Origin: JACVCJ01 sp052437175 | Lineage (GTDB): Bacteria > Bacteroidota > Bacteroidia > CAIKAF01 | NCBI GenBank assembly: GCA_052437175.1 | Contig: JBQVOK010000002.1 | Coordinates: 124,001 to 188,000, forward strand | DNA: 64,000 bases | Direction: 5' to 3' | Shown here: positions 34,082-42,032 of the stretch, one piece after another | Numbering within the stretch: position 1 is the stretch's first letter | Layout of the letters: each line of letters begins with the position of its first letter | The notes under the pieces: model-generated | Database searches by the model: none | The model's input: only the letters and a program-made list of their open reading frames with translations | What the model was told of the DNA's origin: nothing | Made by a program: the position numbers and the translations under genes

Positions 34082-35284
34082 ATGGATTACGCATTATTTA
34101 ATCAGATAGCCGCTGAGTACGGCACTCCCCTTTACATATACGACAGCCGCATCATTGCGCGGCAGTACCGGCGCCTTACCCGGGCCTTTTCCGGCACGGA
34201 CGCCCGTTTTTTCTATGCCTGCAAGGCCCTGAGCAATATCAGTATCCTGCGCATCCTGAAGGAGCTGGGCGCCGGACTGGACACCGTTTCCATCGGGGAG
34301 GTACAGCTGGGACTGTATGCCGGTTTTGAACCGCAGAACATCATTTTTACGCCCAACTGCGTAAGCCTGGAAGAAATTCTCGAGGCCCGGGAACTGGGTG
34401 TGAACCTCAATATCGATAACCTTTCCATACTGGAACAGCTGGGGCACCGCCTCGGCAGCAGCGCGTCGGTATGCGTACGCATCAATCCGCACATTATGGC
34501 AGGCGGCAACTATAAAATTTCCACGGGACACATCGACAGTAAGTTCGGCATTTCCATACACCAGATGCGGCACCTGGAACGTATCGTAAAAAGTACGGGC
34601 ATACACATAAAAGGCATACACATGCATACCGGCTCCGAAATTTTAGACACTTCTGTATTCCTGCAAAGCGTAGATATCCTGTACGATGTGGCCGCACATT
34701 TCCCCGACCTGGAATTTATTGACCTGGGCAGCGGTTTTAAAGTGCCCTACAAACCCGGCGACGAAGGTACGCCCATTGAAGAGCTCGGGCAGCAGCTGAG
34801 CGCAAGTTTCAATACGTTCCGTACGGAATACGGCAACCCACAGATGCAGATCTGGTTTGAGCCGGGCAAGTTCCTGGTGAGCGAATCGGGTTACCTGCTG
34901 GTGAGCACCAATGTGATCAAACACACTACAGCCACCGTATTTGCCGGGGTGAACAGCGGTTTTAACCACCTGATACGCCCCATGCTGTACGACGCCTATC
35001 ACCGCATCGAGAACATTTCCAACCCGCAGGGAGCCGAACGCCTGTATACCGTAGTAGGTAATATCTGCGAAACGGACACCTTTGCCTGGGACCGCAAAAT
35101 AAGCGAGATCCGGGAGAAGGATATCCTCTGTTTCCACAATGCCGGGGCCTATGGCTTTGAGATGAGCAGCAACTACAACAGCCGTGAGAAACCGGCCGAG
35201 GTACTGATCGGGGACGACGCGCCCAGGCTCATACGCAAACGGCAGCACTGGAAGGATTTATTAAGAGACCAGGTGCAGGAATAA
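34082..35284 (+). CDS. lysA: Diaminopimelate decarboxylase
   Basis: A 400-residue PLP enzyme of fold type III that converts meso-diaminopimelate to lysine. The PLP lysine is Lys48 in FFYACKALSN; other landmarks are GAGLDTVSIGEVQLGLYAG, the HTGSEI motif, DLGSGFKVPY, FEPGKFLVSESGYLL (glycine loop and arginine-equivalent region), and GNICETDTFAWD with the substrate-contacting Cys-Glu. An alternative within the family (carboxynorspermidine decarboxylase) is less likely given the EPGK and CETD motifs. It stands alone after a 190-base gap of AT-rich sequence that has no strong -7 box. Confidence 0.93.
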   Translation: MDYALFNQIAAEYGTPLYIYDSRIIARQYRRLTRAFSGTDARFFYACKALSNISILRILKELGAGLDTVSIGEVQLGLYAGFEPQNIIFTPNCVSLEEILEARELGVNLNIDNLSILEQLGHRLGSSASVCVRINPHIMAGGNYKISTGHIDSKFGISIHQMRHLERIVKSTGIHIKGIHMHTGSEILDTSVFLQSVDILYDVAAHFPDLEFIDLGSGFKVPYKPGDEGTPIEELGQQLSASFNTFRTEYGNPQMQIWFEPGKFLVSESGYLLVSTNVIKHTTATVFAGVNSGFNHLIRPMLYDAYHRIENISNPQGAERLYTVVGNICETDTFAWDRKISEIREKDILCFHNAGAYGFEMSSNYNSREKPAEVLIGDDAPRLIRKRQHWKDLLRDQVQE

Positions 35285-35327
35285 AGGAAAATTATATGCA
35301 CTTTTGTTTCGAAACAGGCAATACATA

Positions 35328-35849
35328 ATGAACGAAGTACTGGAAATTCTGAAATATACCCTGCCCGCCATCATTACCGGGGGCACAGCCTACCTGCTGA
35401 TGGACCGTATGCTTTCGCGCAAGGAAAAGAACACCCTGCTGCGCCTGAAGCTCGACGGTAAAAAAGTGACCGATCCGCTGCGCCTGCAGGCCATTGAACG
35501 TCTTACCCTGCTGATGGAACGTATATCGCCGGCCAGCCTGGTGATGCGCGTACCGCACCAGCATCTTACCAGCGGACAGTTCCATGCCGAGCTGCTGCGC
35601 AGTATCCGCAACGAATACGATCACAACATCACCCAGCAGGTATACGTAAGCCACCAGGCCTGGGAAGCGGTAAAAAATGCCAAGGAAGAGACCACCAAAC
35701 TGATCAATTATGCCTATTCGCAGCTGGGCAACCTGGAAAAAGGTTCCGACCTGGCCCAGGTGATCCTGGAAATGACCATGAACGTGGAAAAACTGCCTAC
35801 GGACGTGGCTACGTTCATCCTGCGCGAAGAGGCCCGGCAGATCTACTGA
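35328..35849 (+). CDS. Membrane-anchored coiled-coil-like protein, unknown (Bacteroidota-specific)
   Basis: A 173-residue protein with one N-terminal hydrophobic stretch (EILKYTLPAIITGGTAYLLMD) and an otherwise helical body: LRLQAIERLTLLMERISPAS, HAELLRSIRNEYDHNITQQV and NAKEETTKLINYAYSQLG. Similar short proteins are common in Bacteroidota without known function. The ATG at 35328 is used; a TTG at 35304 lies in a -7-like box (CACTTTTG). The last seven bases overlap the end of the convergent meaB gene. It probably sits at the inner membrane with a cytosolic helical domain. Confidence 0.68.
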   Translation: MNEVLEILKYTLPAIITGGTAYLLMDRMLSRKEKNTLLRLKLDGKKVTDPLRLQAIERLTLLMERISPASLVMRVPHQHLTSGQFHAELLRSIRNEYDHNITQQVYVSHQAWEAVKNAKEETTKLINYAYSQLGNLEKGSDLAQVILEMTMNVEKLPTDVATFILREEARQIY

Positions 35850-36832
35850 TCAGCGGAAAGGCGCAGGTTTTTCATAACCTCTTCGGCGGCTTTGTAGGCG
35901 TATGACTCTTTGTTAAGCACCTGTTCCTGTAAACGGCGGTAACGCTCCTTAAACAGCGGGTCCTGCTGCAGCTGTTTCCAGACGGCCTCGCGGGTATAGC
36001 TTTCAAAACAGGCTTCCTCACTGGCGGCCCGGGCTTTCTGAAGCCAGCCGCTGTTCTTTATATCCGTATAGAATTTACCGATAAACGTATATACATCCTC
36101 CATGCCTTTATGGTTTATGGAGGATATTTTTTTTACTTCTTTGGGAATGCCGTGCGCAGCGGGTGGAAAAAGATGTACTGCATTGCTGAGCTGGCTGTAG
36201 GTAAGGCGTGCCGATTGCGCCAGGCTGCCGTCGTTCTTGTTTACCAGCACCAGGTCGGCCATTTCCATGATACCGCGTTTTATGCCCTGCAGCTCGTCAC
36301 CGGCGCCGGGCTGGGCCACCAGTACAAAAATATCGCTGAGGTCTTTCACCAGGGTTTCGCTCTGGCCCACACCCACGGTCTCTACCAGTATGTAATCGTA
36401 ACCGGCGGCCTCGCACAGGATAATGGCCTCGGCCGTGCGTGCGGAAACCCCGCCCAGTTTATTACCGGAGGGCGAAGGACGTATAAAGGCATCGGGGTGT
36501 ACGGAAAGGCGCTCCATGCGGGTCTTGTCGCCCAGGATGGAACCTTTGCTGATACTGCTGGAAGGATCTACGGCCAGTACGGCCACTTTATGTCCGCGGG
36601 AAACGAGGTAAAGCCCGTAGGCTTCGATAAAGGTACTTTTACCGGCGCCCGGCGTGCCCGTGATGCCTACGCGGATACTCTCGCCGGAGAGGGCATAGGC
36701 TGCATCGAGCAGTTGAAATCCCTGTTCCTGCTTATGGGGAAGCGTATTCTCACAGAGGGTAATGGCCTGGGCCAGCGCCGCCCTGTCGCCGTTACGGATT
36801 TTATGCAGCCAGGAGGCTATTTCTTCTTGCAT
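35843..36832 (-). CDS. meaB: Methylmalonyl-CoA mutase-associated GTPase
   Basis: A 329-residue SIMIBI-class G protein that guards and reloads B12 on methylmalonyl-CoA mutase. Walker A is GTPGAGKSTFIEAYG; further segments are AVLAVDPSSSISKGSILGDKTRM (switch I type), ILVETVGVGQSETLVKDL (switch II) and LVNKNDG (NKxD). The length matches ArgK/MeaB. No mutase gene is adjacent; the cotranscribed upstream gene, 14 bases away, encodes a monothiol thioredoxin-like protein, which is an unusual partner. Confidence 0.93.
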   Translation of the reverse strand: MQEEIASWLHKIRNGDRAALAQAITLCENTLPHKQEQGFQLLDAAYALSGESIRVGITGTPGAGKSTFIEAYGLYLVSRGHKVAVLAVDPSSSISKGSILGDKTRMERLSVHPDAFIRPSPSGNKLGGVSARTAEAIILCEAAGYDYILVETVGVGQSETLVKDLSDIFVLVAQPGAGDELQGIKRGIMEMADLVLVNKNDGSLAQSARLTYSQLSNAVHLFPPAAHGIPKEVKKISSINHKGMEDVYTFIGKFYTDIKNSGWLQKARAASEEACFESYTREAVWKQLQQDPLFKERYRRLQEQVLNKESYAYKAAEEVMKNLRLSADQ

Positions 36833-36846
36833 GTATTGACCCGGGA

Positions 36847-37389
36847 CTATTTTATTTTCTTCAGGATGGCCGTCATATCGGCCTCGAGCGTTTTTTTAGG
36901 CGTTTCGATGATCTCGCCCACGTCCTCGCCCTTACTGTTCCGGAAGATGATCAAAGGTACATATTGAGCGGTAATATGCACAAAGCCGGGTTCAATTACT
37001 TTTTTGGTCTTATCGGTAGTAATAAGGGTGATCTGGGGCGAAATGCCCAGGGCAGAAAATATCTTGAAGAGCCGGGGCACCTGCTTACGGCTGTCGCTGC
37101 ACCAGGTGCCGAGAATAATAACCACCTGGAAATCACGGGATGAGATCACTTTTTTCTGCCGGGGCGTAAAGCTGGGTTCATAGGAGGTGAATTCCATATC
37201 GAACCAGCCCGTTTTGTAGGCGTCGTTCTGAAGGTCTTCTTTGGTGACCTTGCCCATGTGCCCTGCCAGACTTACCGGATTTTGTGCCATTGCGGATAAA
37301 AAAGGGGTGCCGGATAACAACAAGAATATACCTGTCCCGAAAAATTTCCGGGATAATTTCGTCCAAATTGTATATTTTTGATTAACCAT
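36847..37389 (-). CDS. Thioredoxin-fold exported protein with a CxxS active site
   Basis: A 180-residue protein with a signal peptide (MVNQKYTIWTKLSRKFFGTG then a hydrophobic core ending SAMAQ). The thioredoxin fold starts near VVIILGTWCSDSRKQVPRL, where the usual second cysteine is serine (CSDS), and the cis-proline is in YVPLIIF. WCxDSxxxxPR is a recurring motif among Bacteroidota thioredoxin-like proteins, so this is not a random loss; a monothiol or binding role is likely. The start is 19 bases from the divergent MbnP gene start. The cleaved chain would begin with Gln. MeaB is encoded 14 bases downstream. Confidence 0.78.
   Translation of the reverse strand: MVNQKYTIWTKLSRKFFGTGIFLLLSGTPFLSAMAQNPVSLAGHMGKVTKEDLQNDAYKTGWFDMEFTSYEPSFTPRQKKVISSRDFQVVIILGTWCSDSRKQVPRLFKIFSALGISPQITLITTDKTKKVIEPGFVHITAQYVPLIIFRNSKGEDVGEIIETPKKTLEADMTAILKKIK
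37373..37380 (+). promoter_or_regulatory. -7 promoter box (TATTTTTG) of the MbnP gene
   Basis: An exact TAnnTTTG match inside the first codons of the divergent thioredoxin-like gene, 28 bases before the MbnP ATG at 37409. Confidence 0.45.
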
Positions 37390-37401
37390 ATTGAGGGTAA
37401 A

Positions 37402-37409
37402 CAAAATTA
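37402..37409 (-). promoter_or_regulatory. -7 promoter box (TAATTTTG) of the thioredoxin-like/meaB unit
   Basis: An exact TAnnTTTG match on the minus strand overlapping the first base of the MbnP start codon and ending 12 bases before the thioredoxin-like ATG at 37389. The two divergent promoters are interleaved. Confidence 0.45.
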
Positions 37410-38179
37410 TGAAAAAAATATTTACTCCGGTAATTCTTTTGACTTTAGCATTTTTTACGGAATGCAAAAAGCCGGAAACGAAAGACACTGCCAGCTGCGA
37501 TATTGAATTTACACTGGGATACAGCAAGAACGAACTCCAGTTCAACCATACCTACCCGTATGGAAGCGGGATGAACATCCAGTTCAGCCTGCTGAAATTT
37601 TATGCCGGTAATTTCTATTTTGAACGCGCCGACGGCACCCGGGAGAATTTTACGGACAAATACCTGATCCTGGAAGAAGGCAGATACTCCGGGCAGATCG
37701 GAGAACTGAAAGCCGGCAGCTACGTAAAAGCCGGTATCGGTTACGGGGTGAACGAGAACCGCAACACCCAGAACGGCGCCGATGCACAGGTGGCTACCGA
37801 CTATCCGCAGGACAATGCGCTGAATCCCGCAGCCGATATGTACTGGGGCTGGGCACAGGGCTACATCTTTATGAAGCTGGAAGGCCGTATCGACGTGGAC
37901 GGCAACGGTTCCTTCGGCGATTCGAACGATATCCTGTTCTCCTACCACCCGGGTAACGACGAACTGTACCGCGCCTTTGAATACACCCTGAACTTTTCGC
38001 CCGAAGCCGGCAAAAGCTACACCATTGCGGCCAACCTGGACGTAAATACGCTCATTCACAACTGCGATTTTATTGCCGTTCAGTTTGCACACCCGGCCAA
38101 TACCAGTGGTAACCAGTTCATTGCGGCCAAAAACCTGGTAGACGAATGGGGCAATGCCGTTACGCTCGCTGTAAAATAG
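37409..38179 (+). CDS. MbnP-family protein (putative copper-binding, kynurenine-forming)
   Basis: A 256-residue exported protein of the MbnP family. The signal region is MKKIFTPVILLTLAFFTEC, with a possible lipid cysteine. The mature domain has the family marks FNHTYPYGSGMNIQFSLLKF, YVKAGIGYGVNEN, DMYWGWAQGYIFMKLEGR, DILFSYHPGND and the final NTLIHNCDF. In characterised MbnP proteins a partner diheme enzyme (MbnH) oxidises a tryptophan to kynurenine, which then helps bind copper with two histidines; the YWGW pair and the histidines seen here would suit that. Two diheme peroxidase-like genes follow directly, the first overlapping this gene by 34 bases. Confidence 0.8.
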   Translation: MKKIFTPVILLTLAFFTECKKPETKDTASCDIEFTLGYSKNELQFNHTYPYGSGMNIQFSLLKFYAGNFYFERADGTRENFTDKYLILEEGRYSGQIGELKAGSYVKAGIGYGVNENRNTQNGADAQVATDYPQDNALNPAADMYWGWAQGYIFMKLEGRIDVDGNGSFGDSNDILFSYHPGNDELYRAFEYTLNFSPEAGKSYTIAANLDVNTLIHNCDFIAVQFAHPANTSGNQFIAAKNLVDEWGNAVTLAVK

Positions 38180-39159
38180 CTTTTTACACATTTTTACTGC
38201 TGCTGTTGCAGGCCTGCGGTACTACTGCAAAGGAAACTGCGCCGCAGCCGATCTCTGCCTGGCCTCCCCTTCCGGAGCCCTATTACAACCGTTATACAAA
38301 AGCCCGTTACGAACTGGGCGAACGTCTTTTCTTCGAAAAACGCCTTTCGGCCGGTAATGCCGTAAGCTGTGCCTCCTGTCACAAGCCGGAACGGGCCTTT
38401 GCCGATGATGTAGCCGTTTCTCCCGGGGCCGGCAACAGCGCTTTCGGGTTCCGGAACAGTCCGGGGCTGCTCAATATCGGTTATGCGCCTTACCTGATGG
38501 CCGAAGGCGGCGTTCCCACGCTGGAACATTTTAGTGTTGCGCCCCTGCAGGAGGCTGCCGAAATGAACCAGAACCTGGCCCTTTCCATCAAAAAACTCCA
38601 GGCGGATACGGTGTACCAGCGCCTGTTCCGCGCCGCCTACGATACCCTGCCTTCCATAAAATACATGGCCCGGGCACTGGCCGTTTACCAGCGTTACCTG
38701 CTCAGCAGCGGCAGTCCCTACGACGCTTACCTGGCCGGCAATACAAATGCCCTGAGCCCGCAGGCCCAAAAAGGCATGACGCTTTTTTTCAGTCCGCGTA
38801 CCGGTTGTTCTGGCTGCCATAGCGGATTCCTGTTCAGCGATTTCGGTTTTCATGATATCGGGCTATCGATAAAAGAGAATGATCCCGGACGCTGGCGGCT
38901 TACCGGGGTTGAAAGCGACCGTAACCGCTTTAAAACGCCTTCGCTGCGTAATATTGCCCTTACCGCTCCGTATATGCATGACGGGCGCTTCGGCACGCTG
39001 GAAGAAGTGCTGGAACATTACCGGCAGGGAGGCCAAAAAACACCCAACCGGAGTACGCTGGTACGTCCGCTGGACCTGCGGCCAGATGAGGTACAGGCCA
39101 TTATTTCTTTCCTGCATAGTCTTACAGATACGGTACCGTACAAAAAATCGTACCTTTGA
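38146..39159 (+). CDS. Diheme cytochrome c peroxidase/MbnH-like lipoprotein
   Basis: A 337-residue diheme protein of the bacterial cytochrome c peroxidase/MauG superfamily. It has two haem c motifs, CASCH and CSGCH, a lipoprotein-type signal (FYTFLLLLLQACG) and the usual distal segments FKTPSLRNIALTAPYMHDGRF. The only possible ATG, at 38146, lies inside the MbnP gene, giving a 34-base overlap and tight coupling. In MbnH-type enzymes the haem pair forms a bis-Fe(IV) state that oxidises tryptophan of MbnP; whether this or the next gene is the MbnH counterpart is not decided by sequence. Confidence 0.82.
   Translation: MGQCRYARCKIAFYTFLLLLLQACGTTAKETAPQPISAWPPLPEPYYNRYTKARYELGERLFFEKRLSAGNAVSCASCHKPERAFADDVAVSPGAGNSAFGFRNSPGLLNIGYAPYLMAEGGVPTLEHFSVAPLQEAAEMNQNLALSIKKLQADTVYQRLFRAAYDTLPSIKYMARALAVYQRYLLSSGSPYDAYLAGNTNALSPQAQKGMTLFFSPRTGCSGCHSGFLFSDFGFHDIGLSIKENDPGRWRLTGVESDRNRFKTPSLRNIALTAPYMHDGRFGTLEEVLEHYRQGGQKTPNRSTLVRPLDLRPDEVQAIISFLHSLTDTVPYKKSYL
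39151..39158 (+). promoter_or_regulatory. -7 box (TACCTTTG) before the second diheme gene
   Basis: An exact TAnnTTTG match that overlaps the stop codon of the first peroxidase gene and ends nine bases before the ATG at 39168. The TTG inside it (39156) is in frame with the downstream gene but is unlikely to be the start. Confidence 0.4.
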
Positions 39160-39167
39160 ATAACAAA

Positions 39168-40217
39168 ATGAAAAAGGCACCCTTCATATTTCTCTTGCTT
39201 TCCCTCTGTACAGTATGGAGTTGCAGTGGCAAACACCAGACCACGCCCTACAATTTCAACATACCGCAGGGCTATCCGAAACCCATAGAACCTTCGGATA
39301 ACCTGACCACCGTAGAAGGTGTAAAACTGGGACGTAAACTCTTTTACGATAAACGTTTATCGGGGGACAATACACAGTCCTGCGGCAGCTGCCACCAGCA
39401 GGAACATGGCTTTTCGGACCCGGCGCGTTTCAGTAAAGGCATTAAGGGACAGGAAGGACACCGGCAGAGCATGACGCTCATTAACCTGGCCTATAACCCC
39501 TACCAGCGCTTCTTCTGGGACGGAAGAGCCGAATCGCTCGAACAACAAGCCTTTGAGCCGGTGCGCAACCCGATCGAGATGGACAATAACTGGCCCGAAG
39601 TGGTAAAGCGCATCAAAGCCGATAAAGAATACCTGAACCTTTTTGACGAGGCCTTCGGCACCCGTAAGATCGACAGTACCCTGGTAACCAAAGCGCTTGC
39701 CCAGTTTATGCGCACGCTTATTTCGTTCGACTCCCGTTTTGACAAATACGTGCGTGGAGAACTAAACCTGACGCCTTCTGAATTCAACGGCTACAACCTG
39801 ATACAAAGCCAGGTGAAGGGCGACTGTTTTCACTGCCATAATGCAGAGGACAAGCTGTTTACGGGTATGCGCCTGCTGAACAACGGTCTCGATTTTGAAA
39901 GTCAGTGGACCGATCTGGGTTATTACAACGTAACTAAAAATCCGGCCGACAAAGCCAAGTTCAAGACCCCTACGCTGCGCAACATCATGGTTTCGGGACC
40001 CTATATGCACGACGGCCGCTTTAACACGGTGAAGGACGTTATTGAACAGCATTATTTCTTTGGCGGTAATATGAGCAGTACCATCGACCCGAACATGGAA
40101 TACGTGAACCAGGGCCTGGACCTGAGCGCCACCGACATACAGGACATCATTACCTTTCTGCATACCCTTACGGACGATTCCTTTCTTACCAATCCCGAAT
40201 TTTCCGATCCCAATTAA
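39168..40217 (+). CDS. Second diheme cytochrome c peroxidase/MbnH-like lipoprotein
   Basis: A 349-residue paralogue of the preceding gene product. The signal MKKAPFIFLLLSLCTVWSC gives a lipid cysteine at 19. Haem motifs are CGSCH and CFHCH; FKTPTLRNIMVSGPYMHDGRF is the conserved distal region. Compared with its neighbour it keeps longer loops (GTRKIDSTLVTKALAQFMRT) and a C-terminal THxx-type helix (DIQDIITFLHTLTDD). A pair of different diheme enzymes after one MbnP suggests that one may supply electrons or remove peroxide for the other. It ends eight bases before the DUF5522 gene. Confidence 0.85.
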   Translation: MKKAPFIFLLLSLCTVWSCSGKHQTTPYNFNIPQGYPKPIEPSDNLTTVEGVKLGRKLFYDKRLSGDNTQSCGSCHQQEHGFSDPARFSKGIKGQEGHRQSMTLINLAYNPYQRFFWDGRAESLEQQAFEPVRNPIEMDNNWPEVVKRIKADKEYLNLFDEAFGTRKIDSTLVTKALAQFMRTLISFDSRFDKYVRGELNLTPSEFNGYNLIQSQVKGDCFHCHNAEDKLFTGMRLLNNGLDFESQWTDLGYYNVTKNPADKAKFKTPTLRNIMVSGPYMHDGRFNTVKDVIEQHYFFGGNMSSTIDPNMEYVNQGLDLSATDIQDIITFLHTLTDDSFLTNPEFSDPN

Positions 40218-40225
40218 ACACAGGT

Positions 40226-40411
40226 ATGTTCAGCGATTACTACGGCAAACCGGAACTGGAACCGGACGATTACTACAAAACCCCGGAAGGCTACATTGTT
40301 TTTACGGAGAAATACCACCTGAAAAGAGGGTACTGCTGCAAGAGCGGATGCCGCCACTGCCCATACGGCTATAATAAGAATACCGGGAAATTCGACAAGA
40401 AAAAATCCTGA
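40226..40411 (+). CDS. DUF5522 mini-protein (Cys-rich)
   Basis: A 61-residue protein with a compact cysteine cluster, RGYCCKSGCRHCPYGY, in which the four cysteines (CCxxxCxxC) suggest a zinc or iron-sulphur site; the family is DUF5522 and has no known function. The N-terminal YKTPEGYIVFTEKYHLKRG is also conserved in the family. It begins eight bases after the second diheme gene, so it may be part of the MbnP cassette, or only read through from it. A hairpin about 280 bases downstream is the next terminator-like element. Confidence 0.75.
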   Translation: MFSDYYGKPELEPDDYYKTPEGYIVFTEKYHLKRGYCCKSGCRHCPYGYNKNTGKFDKKKS

Positions 40412-40686
40412 TTTTCAAAGCGGCTGCGTACACAAAAGCAGGTATGGTCATTTCTTTTTCGGATATAGGTGCCTGTGCCGCATTGAGCGATATATTTCCC
40501 GGATAAAAACGGGCATATTATCCTGATTATAAAGTCACAAATTACGCAATTACATACTTTATGGATATACTTTTCTGACGTAGCTTTACGGCAAATCTAA
40601 TCACCATGCATACCCAATGCAAAAACCGTAGTCTTTTGCGTGTATCGACCCCCATTGTAACAAACTGAATAGGTTCAGTAGTGTTT
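40412..40686. other. Noncoding gap without recognisable genes
   Basis: About 275 bases between the DUF5522 gene and the terminator-like hairpin. The sequence is AT-richer than its surroundings, has stops in all frames and contains no convincing small gene, tRNA or promoter for a coding region. A short ncRNA or a transcript leader cannot be excluded by eye. Confidence 0.4.
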
Positions 40687-40727
40687 GAAAATACGGGAGG
40701 CTGTAGACATACGGTCTTCCGTTTTTC
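40687..40727. terminator. Bidirectional terminator-like hairpin
   Basis: GAAAATACGG (40687-40696) pairs with CCGTTTTTC (40719-40727) with one bulged T; a TTTTT run lies on the plus strand side and an ATTTTC run on the minus side. It separates the DUF5522 gene from the convergent amidohydrolase gene and overlaps the latter's stop codon by one base. Confidence 0.5.
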
Positions 40728-42019
40728 TATTTACCGTATTTCTGCAGGTACATGCGGTTCAGTTCTGCCTGGTGATTGTCCAGCTGCAGCGCGCGGCCGT
40801 CGATAAAGGCATGACTGAGTTTATTGGTCTTCATGTCCAGGGCATCGCCTTCACTGATGAACAGGGTAGCGCTTTTGCCAGGTTCCAGGGAGCCGTAGCG
40901 GGCATCGATGCCCAGTATTTTAGCCGTGTTGAGGGTGATGAGTTTCAGGGCTTCTTCCGGCGGTATACCGTAGGCAGCGGCTGTTCCCGCCAGGAAAGGC
41001 AGGTTGCGGCACCCCATGGCTTCCATGTCGCCGCTGTAATCCAGGCAAAAAAGTACGCCCGCTTTGTAGAGTTTATAAGGCAGACTGTAAGGTGCATCCA
41101 CGGGATCGTCGGGCACATCGGGCAGAATATGCGTGCGGCGCAGGATCACGGGTACACGGTGTTCCTTAAGGATATCGGCAGCTTCGTATATGTTTCCGCC
41201 GGCTTTCAGCACCAGGTTCTTTACACCAATGGAGTTAAAGAACAGTACAGCCTGCCGGGCTTCCCAGGCGCCCTGCACCTGCACATACAAGCGCTGTTCC
41301 CCTTTAAAGATACGACGCAGGGCATGCAGTTTAAAGTCTTTCTCCGGGGAAAGCGTATCGTATACAGCTGCCCGGCGGAAAAAATCTTTCAGCTTCTGTA
41401 GGTTCTCCTCCAGTTTCTTGTTGCGGTCGGCCGCTTCCTGTTCGGCCCACCAGCCTCCACGCACCATAACGGCCGGCCATTGCATGTGCACGCCATCGTC
41501 GGGCAGCACGGCAGCGTCTTCCCAGTTCCAGGCGTCGAGCTGCATCACCGAAGAAGTACCGGAGATCATTCCCCCGCGCAGTACAGGCTGGCAGAGCAAC
41601 ACCCCGTTAAAACGAACGGTAGGTATAATTTTACTGTCGGTATTGTACGCCACCAGGGCACGTGCTTCGGGGTTGAGTTCGCCCGTTTCGTCGAAATCGC
41701 GGGTGGCTTTTACCGCATCGATCTCGGTGAGTCCAAGCACCGTATTGGGCAATATAAAGCCCGGGTATACATGTTTACCCGTTCCGTCGATGATCCGGGC
41801 GTCGCCGTTGTACGTTTCTTTACCCAGGGAGCGGATGCGGCCGTTCTCAAAAACGATATTCCCGTTTTCAATAACTGTACCGGTTCCGGTATGAATGGTA
41901 GCATTGCGTATATACACCGGTTTCGACTGCAGCGCAGCCGGCGAAGGCCGCTGTGCATAAGCTGCTGTAAGGGCAAAAAACAGAAAATTCAGTATATATA
42001 TTTTTTTCAGGTCCGTCAT
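40727..42019 (-). CDS. Amidohydrolase-superfamily protein lacking metal ligands
   Basis: A 430-residue exported protein (signal MTDLKKIYILNFLFFALTAAYA, mature Gln) with the composite-domain amidohydrolase frame: YIRNATIHTGTGTVIENGNIVF, IDGTGKHVYPGFI, then C-terminal ITLNTAKILGIDARYGSLEPG and KSATLFI. At the place where active enzymes have IDxHxH, this protein reads FILPNTVLGLTEIDAV, so the two key metal histidines are missing and catalysis by the usual mechanism is unlikely. It follows a two-domain amidohydrolase gene 13 bases away and is likely a partner subunit. A second possible start is at 42049. Confidence 0.82.
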   Translation of the reverse strand: MTDLKKIYILNFLFFALTAAYAQRPSPAALQSKPVYIRNATIHTGTGTVIENGNIVFENGRIRSLGKETYNGDARIIDGTGKHVYPGFILPNTVLGLTEIDAVKATRDFDETGELNPEARALVAYNTDSKIIPTVRFNGVLLCQPVLRGGMISGTSSVMQLDAWNWEDAAVLPDDGVHMQWPAVMVRGGWWAEQEAADRNKKLEENLQKLKDFFRRAAVYDTLSPEKDFKLHALRRIFKGEQRLYVQVQGAWEARQAVLFFNSIGVKNLVLKAGGNIYEAADILKEHRVPVILRRTHILPDVPDDPVDAPYSLPYKLYKAGVLFCLDYSGDMEAMGCRNLPFLAGTAAAYGIPPEEALKLITLNTAKILGIDARYGSLEPGKSATLFISEGDALDMKTNKLSHAFIDGRALQLDNHQAELNRMYLQKYGK

Positions 42020-42032
42020 TTTCGTATATGCA

